From Desulfonatronum thioautotrophicum (GTDB lineage: Bacteria; Desulfobacterota; Desulfovibrionia; Desulfovibrionales; Desulfonatronaceae), in assembly GCF_000934745.1 (NCBI RefSeq), contig NZ_JYNO01000001.1:744001-808000 (forward strand): DNA of 64,000 nucleotides, in the 5' to 3' direction. How positions within the stretch are numbered: position 1 is the first letter of the stretch; each line of letters starts with the position of its first letter. Shown here piece after piece: positions 34,172-46,155 of this stretch. Made by a program: the position numbers and the translations under genes. Below the pieces are notes generated by a model that did no database searches, was not told the DNA's origin, and was given only the letters and a program-made list of their open reading frames with translations.

Positions 34172-34657
34172 ATGCGTCATGTGCTGTCCGTACTTGTGGA
34201 AAATGAGCCGGGGGTACTGTCCCGGGTCGTCGGCCTGTTCAGCGGTCGCGGCTTTAATATTGAAACCTTGAACGTCGGCCCGACTTTGGAAGACGGTATC
34301 TCCTTGATGACCATCACCACGGCGGGCGATGAGCAGATCATCGAGCAGATCATCAAGCAGTTGCGTAAATTGGTAACCGTGGTCAAGGTCGTTGACCTGA
34401 CCCATCTGCAGTCCGTGGAGCGGGAAATGGTATTGATCAAGGTCAATGCCGAAGACGAACGCCGAGCCGAGGTTCTACGTATCGCGGATATTTTCCGGTG
34501 CAAGGTCGTGGATGTCAGCGGTAACGATCTCACTCTGGAAATAACCGGAGACCAAGGCAAAATCAGGGCCATCGTCAATCTGCTCCAGCGCTTCGGCATT
34601 AAGGAGTTCGCCCGCACCGGCACGGTGGCCATGCGTCGCAGCATGCAAATGGAATGA
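34172..34657 (+). CDS. ilvN: Acetolactate synthase, small (regulatory) subunit
   Basis: The 161-residue protein begins with an ACT domain (RHVLSVLVENEPGVLSRVVGLFSGRGFNIETLNVGPT) that binds valine for feedback inhibition. A second ACT-like domain follows with EREMVLIKVNAEDERRAEV and a final REFARTGTVAMRR-like end (KEFARTGTVAMRRS). It associates with the ilvB product. AAGGAGG lies a few bases before the start. Confidence 0.95.
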   Translation: MRHVLSVLVENEPGVLSRVVGLFSGRGFNIETLNVGPTLEDGISLMTITTAGDEQIIEQIIKQLRKLVTVVKVVDLTHLQSVEREMVLIKVNAEDERRAEVLRIADIFRCKVVDVSGNDLTLEITGDQGKIRAIVNLLQRFGIKEFARTGTVAMRRSMQME

Positions 34658-34790
34658 CCGTCCTGAGAAGGATTGGCAAGGCAGTTTTGAGAATTGGCTC
34701 AAACCCATCGCGTTGCCGTCGCGTCATTCCCTGTGACGTGGCAGGAACCGTAACATATCAATGCATATCGTGAACAGGAGAGAAGAAGGA

Positions 34791-35780
34791 ATGCGCGTAT
34801 ACTATGAACAGGATGCCCCGCTGGAGCCGTTGGTCGGCAAAACCGTGGCGATCATCGGATATGGCAGCCAGGGCCATGCCCATGCCCAGAATCTGCGGGA
34901 TTCCGGGTGCAAGGTGGTCATTGGGCAACGCTCCGGCGGAGAGAACTGGCGTCTGGCCAAGGAACACGGCTTTGAGCCCCTGAGTGCCGCGGATGCAGCC
35001 AAGACTGCCGACGTGATCCAGATTCTGGTTCAGGACCAGTACCAGCCAAAGGTTTTCCAGGAAGAAGTCCTTCCGCAGCTCACAGCGGGCAAAACCCTGG
35101 TTTTCGCCCATGGATTCAATATCCACTTTAACCAGATTCTGCCTCCCAAGGACGTGGACGTGGTCATGGTCGCCCCCAAGGGGCCGGGACACCTGGTGCG
35201 CAGGGAATATGAACGCGGCGGCGGTGTGCCGGCCCTGGTGGCTGTCCATCAGGATGCTACAGGTCAAGCTTTGGCCACTGCCCTGGCCTATGCCCGGGGC
35301 ATCGGCTCGACCCGTTCCGGAGTCTTGCAGACCACTTTCCAGGAAGAAACCGAGACCGACCTTTTTGGCGAACAGGCTGTGCTGTGCGGTGGAGTCAGCG
35401 CCCTGATCCGGGCCGGCTATGAAACACTGATTGAAGCCGGCTACCAGCCTGAGGTTGCCTATTTTGAATGCATGCATGAACTGAAACTGATCGTGGACCT
35501 GCTGTATGAAGGCGGTTTCAAGAAGATGCATTATTCCATCAGCGATACCGCTGAGTACGGCGATCTGACCCGTGGTCCGCGACTGGTGGACGGTCGGGTC
35601 AAGCAGGAGATGAAGCGGGTTCTGGAGGAGATTCAGCAAGGTCAATTCGCCAAGGAGTGGATCTTGGAAAATCAGGCCGGCCGTCCCGGTTTTTACGCAC
35701 TGCGCCGCCAGGTGGAAGAACATCCCATCGAGGAGGTTGGTGAGCGGTTGCGGGGAATGATGGCCTGGTTGCAAAAGTAG
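34791..35780 (+). CDS. ilvC: Ketol-acid reductoisomerase (NADP+)
   Basis: The 329-residue protein is a short-form (class I) enzyme. It has the Rossmann motif [21 protein letters not shown] near residue 18, the cofactor loop [10 protein letters not shown], the metal-binding [10 protein letters not shown] near 190 and the [17 protein letters not shown] helix near 228. It isomerises and reduces acetolactate in branched-chain amino acid synthesis. AGAAGGA precedes the ATG at 34791; an upstream ATG at 34761 adds a non-conserved tail. The gene ends the ilv cluster and is followed by a strong terminator. Confidence 0.95.
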   Translation: MRVYYEQDAPLEPLVGKTVAIIGYGSQGHAHAQNLRDSGCKVVIGQRSGGENWRLAKEHGFEPLSAADAAKTADVIQILVQDQYQPKVFQEEVLPQLTAGKTLVFAHGFNIHFNQILPPKDVDVVMVAPKGPGHLVRREYERGGGVPALVAVHQDATGQALATALAYARGIGSTRSGVLQTTFQEETETDLFGEQAVLCGGVSALIRAGYETLIEAGYQPEVAYFECMHELKLIVDLLYEGGFKKMHYSISDTAEYGDLTRGPRLVDGRVKQEMKRVLEEIQQGQFAKEWILENQAGRPGFYALRRQVEEHPIEEVGERLRGMMAWLQK

Positions 35781-35831
35781 TCTTTACGCACTGGTGCAAA
35801 CTGCTTTTGCCGTAACCACTCATCCATCCGT

Positions 35832-35868
35832 CCCGCCTTCGCCTTGGTTCGAAGGCGGGATTTTTTTT
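35832..35868 (+). terminator. Rho-independent terminator of ilvC
   Basis: A perfect ten-base-pair hairpin (CCCGCCTTCG, eight-base loop, CGAAGGCGGG) is followed by A and eight T residues. It lies 52 bases after the ilvC stop. Confidence 0.93.
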
Positions 35869-35894
35869 GATCACGTTTTCCACGGTATCCCAAC

Positions 35895-37349
35895 ATGCCC
35901 ACATCACCACCCTCACAGGACCCGCACGCCGCCAAAATGTCCCCTGCCAAACCCATCGTTTTGGTCATTGACGACGAACCCGGCCACCGGCTGATGGTTC
36001 GCGCTGTACTGGAGGATGTGGGCTGGACCGTTCTGGAGGCCTCCGATGGTGCAGAAGGCCTGAAGATCTGTCAAAAAAGGTCGAACCTGGATGCGGTTCT
36101 TTTGGACATCCGTCTCCCGGATCGGGATGGCATCGACCTATTGCAAGAGATGAAAGCAGTGCATCCCCATCTCCCGGTGATCATGTTGACGGCTTTCGGC
36201 AGTGTTGGTTCGGCCGTGGAGGCCATGAAGCTGGGGGCCTTCGACTATATGACCAAGCCTGCTGACAACGAAGAGCTGAAGGCCGTGTTGCTTAAGGCTC
36301 GAGAGTATCTTGGGCTGGTTCGGGAAAATCAGGATCTGCGCCGCGCGTTGGGAGGCGAGGATGGTAGCCCCAGATTGGTGGGACAGAGTCCGGCCATGCA
36401 CCGCGTTGGCGAATTGATTCGTCAGGTCGGACCGACGGAGGCCACGGTCCTGATTCTTGGTGAATCCGGTACCGGCAAGGAGTTGGTTGTCAAGGCAATC
36501 CACGCCGCCAGTCTGCGCCATGCAGGCCCGTTGGTGGAAATCAACTGTGCTGCTCTGCCCGGAGAACTCCTGGAGAGTGAATTGTTCGGCTATGTCAAGG
36601 GCGCCTTTACCGGTGCGGTGAGCAATAAGCCCGGACGGTTTCAACTGGCCGAGAAGGGAACCCTGTTTCTGGATGAGGTGGGCGACATGCCCCCGGCTCT
36701 GCAGGCCAAATTGTTGCGGGCGGTCCAGGAACGCACAGTGGAACCCCTGGGAGCAACCCAATCCGTGCAAGTGGATGTGCGCATCATTGCCGCGACCCAT
36801 CAAAATCTACCCGAGCTGGTATCTTCCGGTGTGTTTCGCGAGGACTTGTACTTCCGTCTGAACGTTTTGGAAATCAAACTCCCACCATTGCGGGATCGCA
36901 TTGAAGACTTGCCGCTTCTGACTCGGCACCTGCTGCACAAATTATCCCTGAAAAATCGCAAACCCTTTCGGGATGTGGCGCCTGGGTTTCTGGAGGCACT
37001 CGCGGTGTACCGGTGGCCAGGCAATGTCCGCGAACTGGAAAACGTGCTGGAGAGAGCCTTGATCCTGGCTCGTTCGGACATGCTGACACGGGATCTGTTG
37101 CCCGACCATATCCGTGAAGCCGGTTCGAGCGCTCTTTTCCCTGCCGGAGCCCTGCAGAAGACAACCTCCCATCTCCCCAGGGGGTCAAACGTTCCCGCGG
37201 AACCGACATTCGACACTGCGGAGCGTCACGTGCTGATAGCCGCCCTGGAAGCCCAAGGCGGCCACCGTGGGAAAACAGCCGAAGCTCTCGGGATCAGTCG
37301 CAGGACGTTGCAATACAAGTTAAACAAGCATGGATTGACCTCACGGTGA
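35895..37349 (+). CDS. NtrC-family sigma-54-dependent response regulator
   Basis: The 484-residue protein has a receiver domain (IDDEPGHR near residue 26, phospho-acceptor aspartate near 70 in VLLDIRLPDRDG, TKP lysine motif), an AAA+ domain with GESGTGKE near 188, the sigma-54-contacting GAFTGA loop near 236 and GTLFLDEVGD, and a Fis-type helix-turn-helix at the C-terminus (GKTAEALGISRRTLQYKL). All key residues are present. No histidine kinase gene is adjacent. The next gene, a GAF-GspE ATPase, starts four bases later, so it is co-transcribed. Start at 35895 lacks a good site; ATG at 35937 is an alternative. Confidence 0.92.
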   Translation: MPTSPPSQDPHAAKMSPAKPIVLVIDDEPGHRLMVRAVLEDVGWTVLEASDGAEGLKICQKRSNLDAVLLDIRLPDRDGIDLLQEMKAVHPHLPVIMLTAFGSVGSAVEAMKLGAFDYMTKPADNEELKAVLLKAREYLGLVRENQDLRRALGGEDGSPRLVGQSPAMHRVGELIRQVGPTEATVLILGESGTGKELVVKAIHAASLRHAGPLVEINCAALPGELLESELFGYVKGAFTGAVSNKPGRFQLAEKGTLFLDEVGDMPPALQAKLLRAVQERTVEPLGATQSVQVDVRIIAATHQNLPELVSSGVFREDLYFRLNVLEIKLPPLRDRIEDLPLLTRHLLHKLSLKNRKPFRDVAPGFLEALAVYRWPGNVRELENVLERALILARSDMLTRDLLPDHIREAGSSALFPAGALQKTTSHLPRGSNVPAEPTFDTAERHVLIAALEAQGGHRGKTAEALGISRRTLQYKLNKHGLTSR

Positions 37350-37353
37350 AAAG

Positions 37354-39630
37354 ATGAGCACGAGTTCCTTCAACCTGCCGAACTCACGACCTCAATCCGG
37401 TTGTGATGCCCAGGCCCTGTTCAATTCCGTTGTGGAAAAGATTTACCTTGCGGACCGCTTCGATGACCTGCTTCCAGAGATCGAAGCGTCTTTGCTGGTT
37501 TTGTTGCGCGCCGAGCGATTGACCATTTACCAACGCTTGCGCACAGACCAGGTCATTGTTTCCAAGTTCAAGAGCGGGGATGAGATCAAGGAAATTCGTC
37601 TTCCTCTTTCTCCCAACTCCATTGCCGGATACGTTGCCCTGAATCATGTTCCGCTGCTGATTCAAGATGTTACCGACACCGAGGAGCTGCAACGGATCCA
37701 TCCGGCCTTGCGTTTCAACATGGCATTTGATCAACGGACCGGGTTTCGAAGTCGGTCCATGGTGGTCGTGCCCATTACGTTCAAAGGCGTCGGGCTCGGT
37801 GTGGTGCAATTGTTGAATTGCACTGTCGGTCCCGCGTTCAGCGAGGTTGATCAGCGAAACGCCGCCAAGCTGGCGACGATCCTTGGACAAAAATTTTCAC
37901 GGGAGTTCCAAGGCACCAATGGCCCTTTTGACGCGTTGTTGATCAAAAATCGGATCACGAAGGAACATCTGGACCAGCTTGTCCGCCGTGTAGCCGAGGA
38001 GGGCGGTGATGTCTGCAGCCTACTGATCAACGACGTCGGTCTTCGACCCGATGAGGTTGGACACTCCCTGGAGCAGTTCTACCAGGTTCCCTATCACGCT
38101 TATGACCCAAATTTGACTCCGGCGCTGGATCTCGTAGAACATATAACTCTGGATTATTTACGGAATCAGAACTGGGTTCCCTTGTCTGGCAACGCGGACG
38201 AAGTCGTGATCCTGATCGACAATCCGACAGACATACAGCGAATCACGGAGATCCAAAAGATTATCCGGGCAGAGCGCTATGTTTTTCGTGTCGGACTGCC
38301 TGAGGATATCCAAGCTTATCTTGGCCAGAATCTGCGCGCCAAGGATGCGACGGATATTGCTGATTTGGTTGGCCGGCTTGCAGAAGAGGGTGGGATGGGC
38401 GAACAGGCGGATCATCTGGACGACACCCTCAGTGAGAATACGGCCACGGTGATTCAACTGGTGTATCAGATGATTTTGGAGGCCCATCGGCAGAACGCAT
38501 CGGACATTCATATTGAGCCGGAGAAAGGTGGTGCTCCGGCCCTGGTACGGTATCGCGTGGACGGTTTGTGTCGACCGTGCCTGCGGATTCCGGACAGCCA
38601 TGTCAGAGCGGTCATCGCTCGGATAAAGGTGATGTCCGGACTGGACATCACCGAGCGCCGCAAACCCCAGGACGGCAAGTGTCTGGTCCGCCTTGCGGGC
38701 ACGCCCCTGGAATTGCGTGTGGCAACATTGCCGACGGTCAATGGAGAGAGCGCGGTTTTGCGGCTCTTGGCCGCAAGCCAAGTCCTCTCGCTGAATAAAC
38801 TGGCCTTATCATCGGAAAACATGGATCGGATGCTGGAATTGATTTCGCGGCCTCATGGTATCTTTCTTGTGGTGGGGCCCACCGGTTCGGGAAAAACCAC
38901 AACATTACACGCGGCTCTCGGACATATCAATCAACCGGGCTTGAAAATCTGGACGGCTGAAGATCCAGTAGAGATGACCCAACAGGGGTTGCAACAACTT
39001 CAGGTTCAACCAAAGATCGGTGTCACATTCGCTTCGGCACTGCGTTCTTTTTTGCGTGCCGACCCGGATGTGATCATGATCGGTGAAATGCGCGATGCAG
39101 AGACGGCTCAAGCCGGTATTGAGGCTTCGCTTACCGGACATTTGGTTTTTTCGACGCTGCACACCAACTCCGCTGCAGAGACTGTTGTCCGCTTGTTGGA
39201 CCTGGGCATTGACCCCATCAGTTTTTCCGATGCCTTGTTGGGGGTCCTGGCTCAGCGATTACTGCGAACCCTCTGCATGCAATGCAAAGCCCCATATACC
39301 CCGTCGCAGGGTGAGCTGGAAATGCTGGGGAAACTCTACGGAGAAGGGTATGTCAACGAATTGGGTTTGGACAATGCGCTGCCAACCCTGTTCAAGGCGG
39401 TTGGATGTTCCCTGTGTGGCCATTCCGGCTACAAGGGGCGCATGGGCATCCATGAACTCCTGATTGGAACTCCGGAGCTTCGGTCCATGGTGGCTTCCCG
39501 TTCCGGAGCTGCCGAGTTGCGCCGACAAGCCATGGCCCAAGGGATGCGTACCTTGATGCAGGACGGTATCCGCAAGGTTCTCCAGGGCTTCAGCGACCTT
39601 GATCAGGTCCGCAGGATTGCTGTCTGGTGA
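37354..39630 (+). CDS. GspE/PilB-type secretion ATPase with an N-terminal GAF domain
   Basis: The 758-residue protein has a GAF-like domain at about residues 20-185 (LVLLRAERLTIYQRL ... SIAGYVALNHVPLLIQDV ... GLGVVQLLNCT). A GspE N-terminal-like domain follows at 190-320, then the ATPase domain with the Walker A VGPTGSGKTTTLHAAL near 507, the aspartate box EDPVEMTQQG, the Walker B region DPDVIMIGEMRD, and a four-cysteine zinc site (CMQC near 642, CSLCG near 686). Such ATPases power type II secretion or type IV pili. The GAF domain suggests control by a small ligand. Pairing with an NtrC regulator and no other pilus gene nearby is unusual. Confidence 0.88.
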   Translation: MSTSSFNLPNSRPQSGCDAQALFNSVVEKIYLADRFDDLLPEIEASLLVLLRAERLTIYQRLRTDQVIVSKFKSGDEIKEIRLPLSPNSIAGYVALNHVPLLIQDVTDTEELQRIHPALRFNMAFDQRTGFRSRSMVVVPITFKGVGLGVVQLLNCTVGPAFSEVDQRNAAKLATILGQKFSREFQGTNGPFDALLIKNRITKEHLDQLVRRVAEEGGDVCSLLINDVGLRPDEVGHSLEQFYQVPYHAYDPNLTPALDLVEHITLDYLRNQNWVPLSGNADEVVILIDNPTDIQRITEIQKIIRAERYVFRVGLPEDIQAYLGQNLRAKDATDIADLVGRLAEEGGMGEQADHLDDTLSENTATVIQLVYQMILEAHRQNASDIHIEPEKGGAPALVRYRVDGLCRPCLRIPDSHVRAVIARIKVMSGLDITERRKPQDGKCLVRLAGTPLELRVATLPTVNGESAVLRLLAASQVLSLNKLALSSENMDRMLELISRPHGIFLVVGPTGSGKTTTLHAALGHINQPGLKIWTAEDPVEMTQQGLQQLQVQPKIGVTFASALRSFLRADPDVIMIGEMRDAETAQAGIEASLTGHLVFSTLHTNSAAETVVRLLDLGIDPISFSDALLGVLAQRLLRTLCMQCKAPYTPSQGELEMLGKLYGEGYVNELGLDNALPTLFKAVGCSLCGHSGYKGRMGIHELLIGTPELRSMVASRSGAAELRRQAMAQGMRTLMQDGIRKVLQGFSDLDQVRRIAVW

Positions 39631-39670
39631 GCTGTGGATACTTTTGTACATACCCAGTAATCAAGGCTGA

Positions 39671-39705
39671 AAAAAAACGAAAGCGGATCCAAGGATCCGC
39701 TTTCG
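39671..39705 (-). terminator. Rho-independent terminator of the atp operon
   Basis: A 13-base-pair hairpin (CGAAAGCGGATCC, AA loop, GGATCCGCTTTCG) lies 46 bases past the atpC stop and, on the minus strand, is followed by seven T residues. It may also help stop transcription from the convergent GspE-like gene. Confidence 0.9.
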
Positions 39706-39751
39706 TCGCATCCGGCAGGATCTGCCGGATGGTTCGTCGTCAGTGTACCGG

Positions 39752-40159
39752 CTATACAGCCAAGTCGCGTGTCTTCATTCGGGCCAGAGCGCGCTGTAAG
39801 GAGGCCTGCGTTCGCGCGAAGTCGATCTGGGCTTTCTGCTCGATCATCCGTTTTTCCGCACGTTCCTTGGCCTTTCTGGCCCGCTCCAGGTCAATTTCCT
39901 CGGCACGTTCGGCAACTTCCGCCAGAACACTCATCTTGTTCGAGGAAACCTCGGCAAAGCCACCGGAAAGAAAAATCCAGTGCTTTCGTCCGTCCTTGTT
40001 GTAATGCAAACTGCCAACGCCCAGAGCCGACAGAAAGGGTGCGTGGTCCGGCAGGACGCCGAACTCGCCATTGTACCCTGGTGCACCAACAAACTCGACA
40101 TCCTCACTGAGGAGTTTTCGGTCTGGCGTGACGATTTCCAAGTGTATGGTCTTGGCCAT
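39752..40159 (-). CDS. atpC: ATP synthase F1 epsilon subunit
   Basis: The 135-residue protein has the epsilon beta-sandwich ([45 protein letters not shown]) and the C-terminal helical domain ([18 protein letters not shown]) that can inhibit hydrolysis. It is the last gene of the operon, 18 bases after atpD. A terminator follows. Confidence 0.95.
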   Translation of the reverse strand: MAKTIHLEIVTPDRKLLSEDVEFVGAPGYNGEFGVLPDHAPFLSALGVGSLHYNKDGRKHWIFLSGGFAEVSSNKMSVLAEVAERAEEIDLERARKAKERAEKRMIEQKAQIDFARTQASLQRALARMKTRDLAV

Positions 40160-40177
40160 GATCTGCCACCTTCAAGC

Positions 40178-41584
<1,407 letters not shown>

Positions 41585-41600
41585 CTACTACGCCCCCTCT

Positions 41601-42482
41601 TTAGGCTGATTTCAGTGCTTCAGCGCCGCCGACGATATCCATCAGCTCTTTGGTAATGGCGCTTTGCCTGGCCTTGTTATAGACCAACGTCAATGATTTG
41701 GACAATTCATCACAATTTTTCGTCGCGTTATCCATGGCGCGCATTCGAGAGGCGTGCTCACTGGCGTTCGTGTCCAGAAGTCCTCTGTAAACCTGCACGT
41801 TCACGAATCGCGGCAGCAATTCGGCCAGAATACCCTCCACCGATGGCTCATAAATGTATTCGCTGGGCGGACCTTGAGCGTCCTCCGTGGCAGGTGTTTC
41901 CGAAGCAATGGGCAAAATGCGCCGGGAGGTGACCTCCTGTTTGGCGATGGTGATGAACTGCCCGTAGACGATAATGACTTCGTCGAACTCGTGGTTCAAG
42001 TAGCCGTTCATCAGGCTAGTGCCCAGCTCCGCACCCAAGGTGAAGTCAAACGTGTTCATCACATTGACGTGATCGGCACGGATGGGCCATGGTTGCTTGC
42101 GCATCACGTCCCGTCCCTTCTTGCCGACGCAGACAATCTCTACGGCCTTTCCGGCTGCTTCTTTCTCCTCTGCAAGCCGACGGGCCTTGGTGGTCAGGTT
42201 GACGTTGAAGCTGCCGCATAGCCCGCGGTCCGCGGTGATCAGGACGATGACGACCTTTTTGATTTCCTCGCGCACCTCCAGCAACGGGTGCACGGAGGCA
42301 TCCGTGCGGCTACTTAAATCCGTGAGCATTTCGTAAAACTTGTCCGCATACGGTCTGAACTGCTCAATCCGTTGCTGCGCCTTTCGCAATTTCGCCGAGG
42401 CCACCATGTTCATGGCCTTGGTGATCTGCTTGGTCTTCTTGACCCCGCCGATCTTGCGCTGAATGTCCTTTAAAGAAGGCAT
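41601..42482 (-). CDS. atpG: ATP synthase F1 gamma subunit
   Basis: The 293-residue central-stalk protein has the paired N- and C-terminal coiled-coil helices (KDIQRKIGGVKKTKQITKAMNMVASAKLRKAQQ and ASEHASRMRAMDNATKNCDELSKSLTLVYNKARQSAITKELMDIVGGAEAL) that form the rotor shaft, and ITADRGLCGSFN near 85. It lies 17 bases after atpA. Confidence 0.96.
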   Translation of the reverse strand: MPSLKDIQRKIGGVKKTKQITKAMNMVASAKLRKAQQRIEQFRPYADKFYEMLTDLSSRTDASVHPLLEVREEIKKVVIVLITADRGLCGSFNVNLTTKARRLAEEKEAAGKAVEIVCVGKKGRDVMRKQPWPIRADHVNVMNTFDFTLGAELGTSLMNGYLNHEFDEVIIVYGQFITIAKQEVTSRRILPIASETPATEDAQGPPSEYIYEPSVEGILAELLPRFVNVQVYRGLLDTNASEHASRMRAMDNATKNCDELSKSLTLVYNKARQSAITKELMDIVGGAEALKSA

Positions 42483-42499
42483 TGTTCTCTCCTTACCGG

Positions 42500-44011
<1,512 letters not shown>

Positions 44012-44016
44012 GGCCG

Positions 44017-44568
44017 TTACTCACCCCTCTTGATGGTTTCTTTCATGGCGACCAGTTGGGCCCGAAGGCTGGCATCCAATACCCTGTCTCCAATCTTCAA
44101 CACCAGGCCCCCCAAAATCCCCGGGTCCACGGCATAATCGAGAATCAACTGGCGGTTGGTCTTTTCCTCCAGCGATTTCTTAAGCTTTTTCTGGATTTCC
44201 GGTTCCAAATCAATAGCCGTAATCATTCGGCCCCGCGAAATCCCCTGGTGTTCGTCCAGCAGTTCCGCGTAGTAGGCCTGGATGTCCGCAAGGAAACCCA
44301 GTCTGTTGTTGTCCGCCAGCAAATGGCAAAAATTGATGATCATCTGCTTGGCTTTGACTTTTGCAAGAATCGCGTTGACCACCGCCTTTTTTTCTTCAAC
44401 CTTGAAAACAGGATTGCGGAAGATGCGGTCCAGCTGCGGCGATTCGTTCAGGGCCTTCGCCAACCCGGAGAGATTTGCGCCGTAGGCGACTAGTTCGGCG
44501 TCTCCCTGGGCAACACCCAGGGAAAAGAGTGCCCGGGCATATCTGCGCGCCACGATGTTACCAATCAA
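44017..44568 (-). CDS. atpH: ATP synthase F1 delta subunit
   Basis: The 183-residue protein shows the delta (OSCP) pattern: [14 protein letters not shown] at the N-terminus, [35 protein letters not shown] in the middle and [31 protein letters not shown] at the end. It links the peripheral b/b' stalk to alpha. The start codon is TTG, overlapping the atpF stop as TTGA, so initiation probably depends on coupling to atpF translation. Confidence 0.93.
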   Translation of the reverse strand: MIGNIVARRYARALFSLGVAQGDAELVAYGANLSGLAKALNESPQLDRIFRNPVFKVEEKKAVVNAILAKVKAKQMIINFCHLLADNNRLGFLADIQAYYAELLDEHQGISRGRMITAIDLEPEIQKKLKKSLEEKTNRQLILDYAVDPGILGGLVLKIGDRVLDASLRAQLVAMKETIKRGE

Positions 44569-45131
44569 TGCAGCACCACCCTTGTTAAGGATTGTTGGAT
44601 CAATTTTTCATGGCCTTCTTTGGTCAGCTGGTTTTGGATCATTTTCTCAGCGGTTTCCACGACCATGTCCGCCAATTCTTCCCGGAGTCGTTCCGTGGCC
44701 AGCTTATATTCCTGAGCCGCGGCCGATTCAGCCTGGGCCTTAATTTGCGCTGCCTTTTCATGGGCCTGGGCGATGATTGCTTCCTTGAGGGCGTTGCCCT
44801 GATTCTGGAAGTCCGCCAGCACGCGCTCACGTTCCGCGTCCAGATCCTTGATCTGGTCTTCGACTTCCCGCAGTTTTTTATCGGCTTCAGTTCGACGCTG
44901 ATCCAGGTCGAGAAGGTCGTCGCGGATCTTCTCCCGTCGCGAAGTGAGCAGCTGGCCGATGCGTTTGCCCGCGGCCCAGTAAAGAATGCCAATGAAGATG
45001 ATAAAGTTGATGATCCGCCAAGCGAGATCTCTCCATTTCGCCATTGCTTCCACACCAGCGGATGCCCAGAAAAGACCAATGCTGGTCAGTATCAGGGCAG
45101 CCGTGATAAGAATAACCACGTTGCGTTTCAA
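44565..45131 (-). CDS. atpF: ATP synthase b subunit
   Basis: The 188-residue protein has a hydrophobic N-terminal segment (KRNVVILITAALILTSIGLFWASAGVEA) like a signal anchor, a second membrane segment (IINFIIFIGILYWAAGKRIG) and a long charged coiled coil. It forms the peripheral stalk with b'. I choose a TTG start at 45131 because AAGGAGG lies exactly eight bases upstream. The in-frame ATG at 45155 lies upstream of that site and has no site of its own. The extra N-terminal hydrophobic segment is typical of b subunits from this order. Confidence 0.88.
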   Translation of the reverse strand: MKRNVVILITAALILTSIGLFWASAGVEAMAKWRDLAWRIINFIIFIGILYWAAGKRIGQLLTSRREKIRDDLLDLDQRRTEADKKLREVEDQIKDLDAERERVLADFQNQGNALKEAIIAQAHEKAAQIKAQAESAAAQEYKLATERLREELADMVVETAEKMIQNQLTKEGHEKLIQQSLTRVVLH

Positions 45132-45160
45132 CTCCAAGCCCTCCTTACGATTCATTGCGG

Positions 45161-45586
45161 TTAGACGGCCCAGCCGACGACTTTTTCCGTGACCTTTTTG
45201 GCATACCCGTCGACACGGGGTGTCAAGGTCTTTATGCCGGTACGAACCTGTGACGCAGCGTCATCACGGGCCGCTTTCAGTTCCTGGGCCGCAGCCTTGT
45301 TGGCAGACTCCAGCATGGTTGACTCTTCCTGGTACCCTTCAGCCTTGAGATTGGTGCGAATCTCCACACCCTGCTGCTGAGCCGCGGTCAACGCGCTGGT
45401 GTATGTCGCCATTTTTTCCTGAGCTTGAGCTGTGAAGTTTTCCACGTCGCGCAGTTGCAACGCCATGCGCTGTGCGCGCTTTTTGATGACCGCCCGGATC
45501 GGTCGATAGAGAACCGCATTGAGCACAGCCAGAACAATGAAAAAGTTGATCAGCTGAATGAACACCGAAATGTTGACATCAATCAT
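45161..45586 (-). CDS. atpF': ATP synthase b' subunit
   Basis: The 141-residue protein has one N-terminal membrane helix (ISVFIQLINFFIVLAVLNAVLYRPI) followed by a long charged coiled coil rich in Ala, Glu and Gln, the layout of b-type stalk subunits. A second b-type gene follows directly, so the stalk is a b/b' heterodimer. It is the first gene of the operon; genes for the membrane subunits a and c are not present here and must be elsewhere. Confidence 0.9.
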   Translation of the reverse strand: MIDVNISVFIQLINFFIVLAVLNAVLYRPIRAVIKKRAQRMALQLRDVENFTAQAQEKMATYTSALTAAQQQGVEIRTNLKAEGYQEESTMLESANKAAAQELKAARDDAASQVRTGIKTLTPRVDGYAKKVTEKVVGWAV

Positions 45587-45636
45587 AGTCTGCCCTCCGG
45601 GTGGTGAGTATGTGAATTTTAGTGCAAGCCAAATGG

Positions 45637-45665
45637 CCTCTAGCGAATTTCAGGCTTCCTGTCAA
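45637..45665 (-). promoter_or_regulatory. Candidate sigma-70 promoter of the atp operon
   Basis: On the minus strand a perfect -35 box TTGACA (45665-45660) is followed after 17 bases by TAGAGG, a weak -10 box with three of six matches. It lies about 55 bases upstream of the first atp gene. The strong -35 makes it plausible; the -10 is poor. Confidence 0.4.
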
Positions 45666-45699
45666 AAGGTTTTCATTTTTTTCATGGAAGATCTTTCAG

Positions 45700-46095
45700 T
45701 CAGTCCTGCACTGGTGTGGAATCGACGTCGTCACAAGGAACTGAAGGGTGACTCGGGGAAGGCGTACCGGCTTCGGACATGGCGATGTCCCCATCGAAAA
45801 GAGCTCCCTCTTCGATGACCAGGGACGGTGTCCGCAATGCGCCAGTGAGTCGAGCCGTCTTGTGCAATACGATCTTTTCCGCGGCGTTGACACGTCCCTG
45901 GAGCTGGCCACTGAGCATCAGGCTGCCCACGCTGACCTCGCCGTCAATCCGGGCATCCTGCCCGACGATCAGGGTGCCCTGGGAGTCAATTTTGCCGAGA
46001 AATGTGCCGTCAATACGCACTGCCCCATGGAAATGCAGCTTGCCCTCGTACGTTGTTCCTGAGCCCAGGAAGGCGTTGATTTCATCTTTCGCCAT
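45700..46095 (-). CDS. Bactofilin-family cytoskeletal protein
   Basis: The 131-residue protein has the bactofilin (DUF583) beta-helix: GTTYEGKLHFHGAVRIDGTFLGKIDSQGTLIVGQDARIDGEVSVGSLMLSGQLQGRVNAAEKIVLHKTARLTGALRTPSLVIEEGALFDG, with repeating short turns every 17-18 residues. A disordered Ser/Pro-rich tail follows. Bactofilins polymerise at the membrane and help shape the cell. The ATG at 46095 has GGAAC upstream; 46137 would add 14 residues. It lies downstream of rodA on the same strand, so it extends the shape operon. Confidence 0.9.
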   Translation of the reverse strand: MAKDEINAFLGSGTTYEGKLHFHGAVRIDGTFLGKIDSQGTLIVGQDARIDGEVSVGSLMLSGQLQGRVNAAEKIVLHKTARLTGALRTPSLVIEEGALFDGDIAMSEAGTPSPSHPSVPCDDVDSTPVQD

Positions 46096-46155
46096 GACGG
46101 GAGTTCCTTTGTTGTCTTTAGAAAAAAGCGCGCACATGTTTGGATGCTCTGCGAT

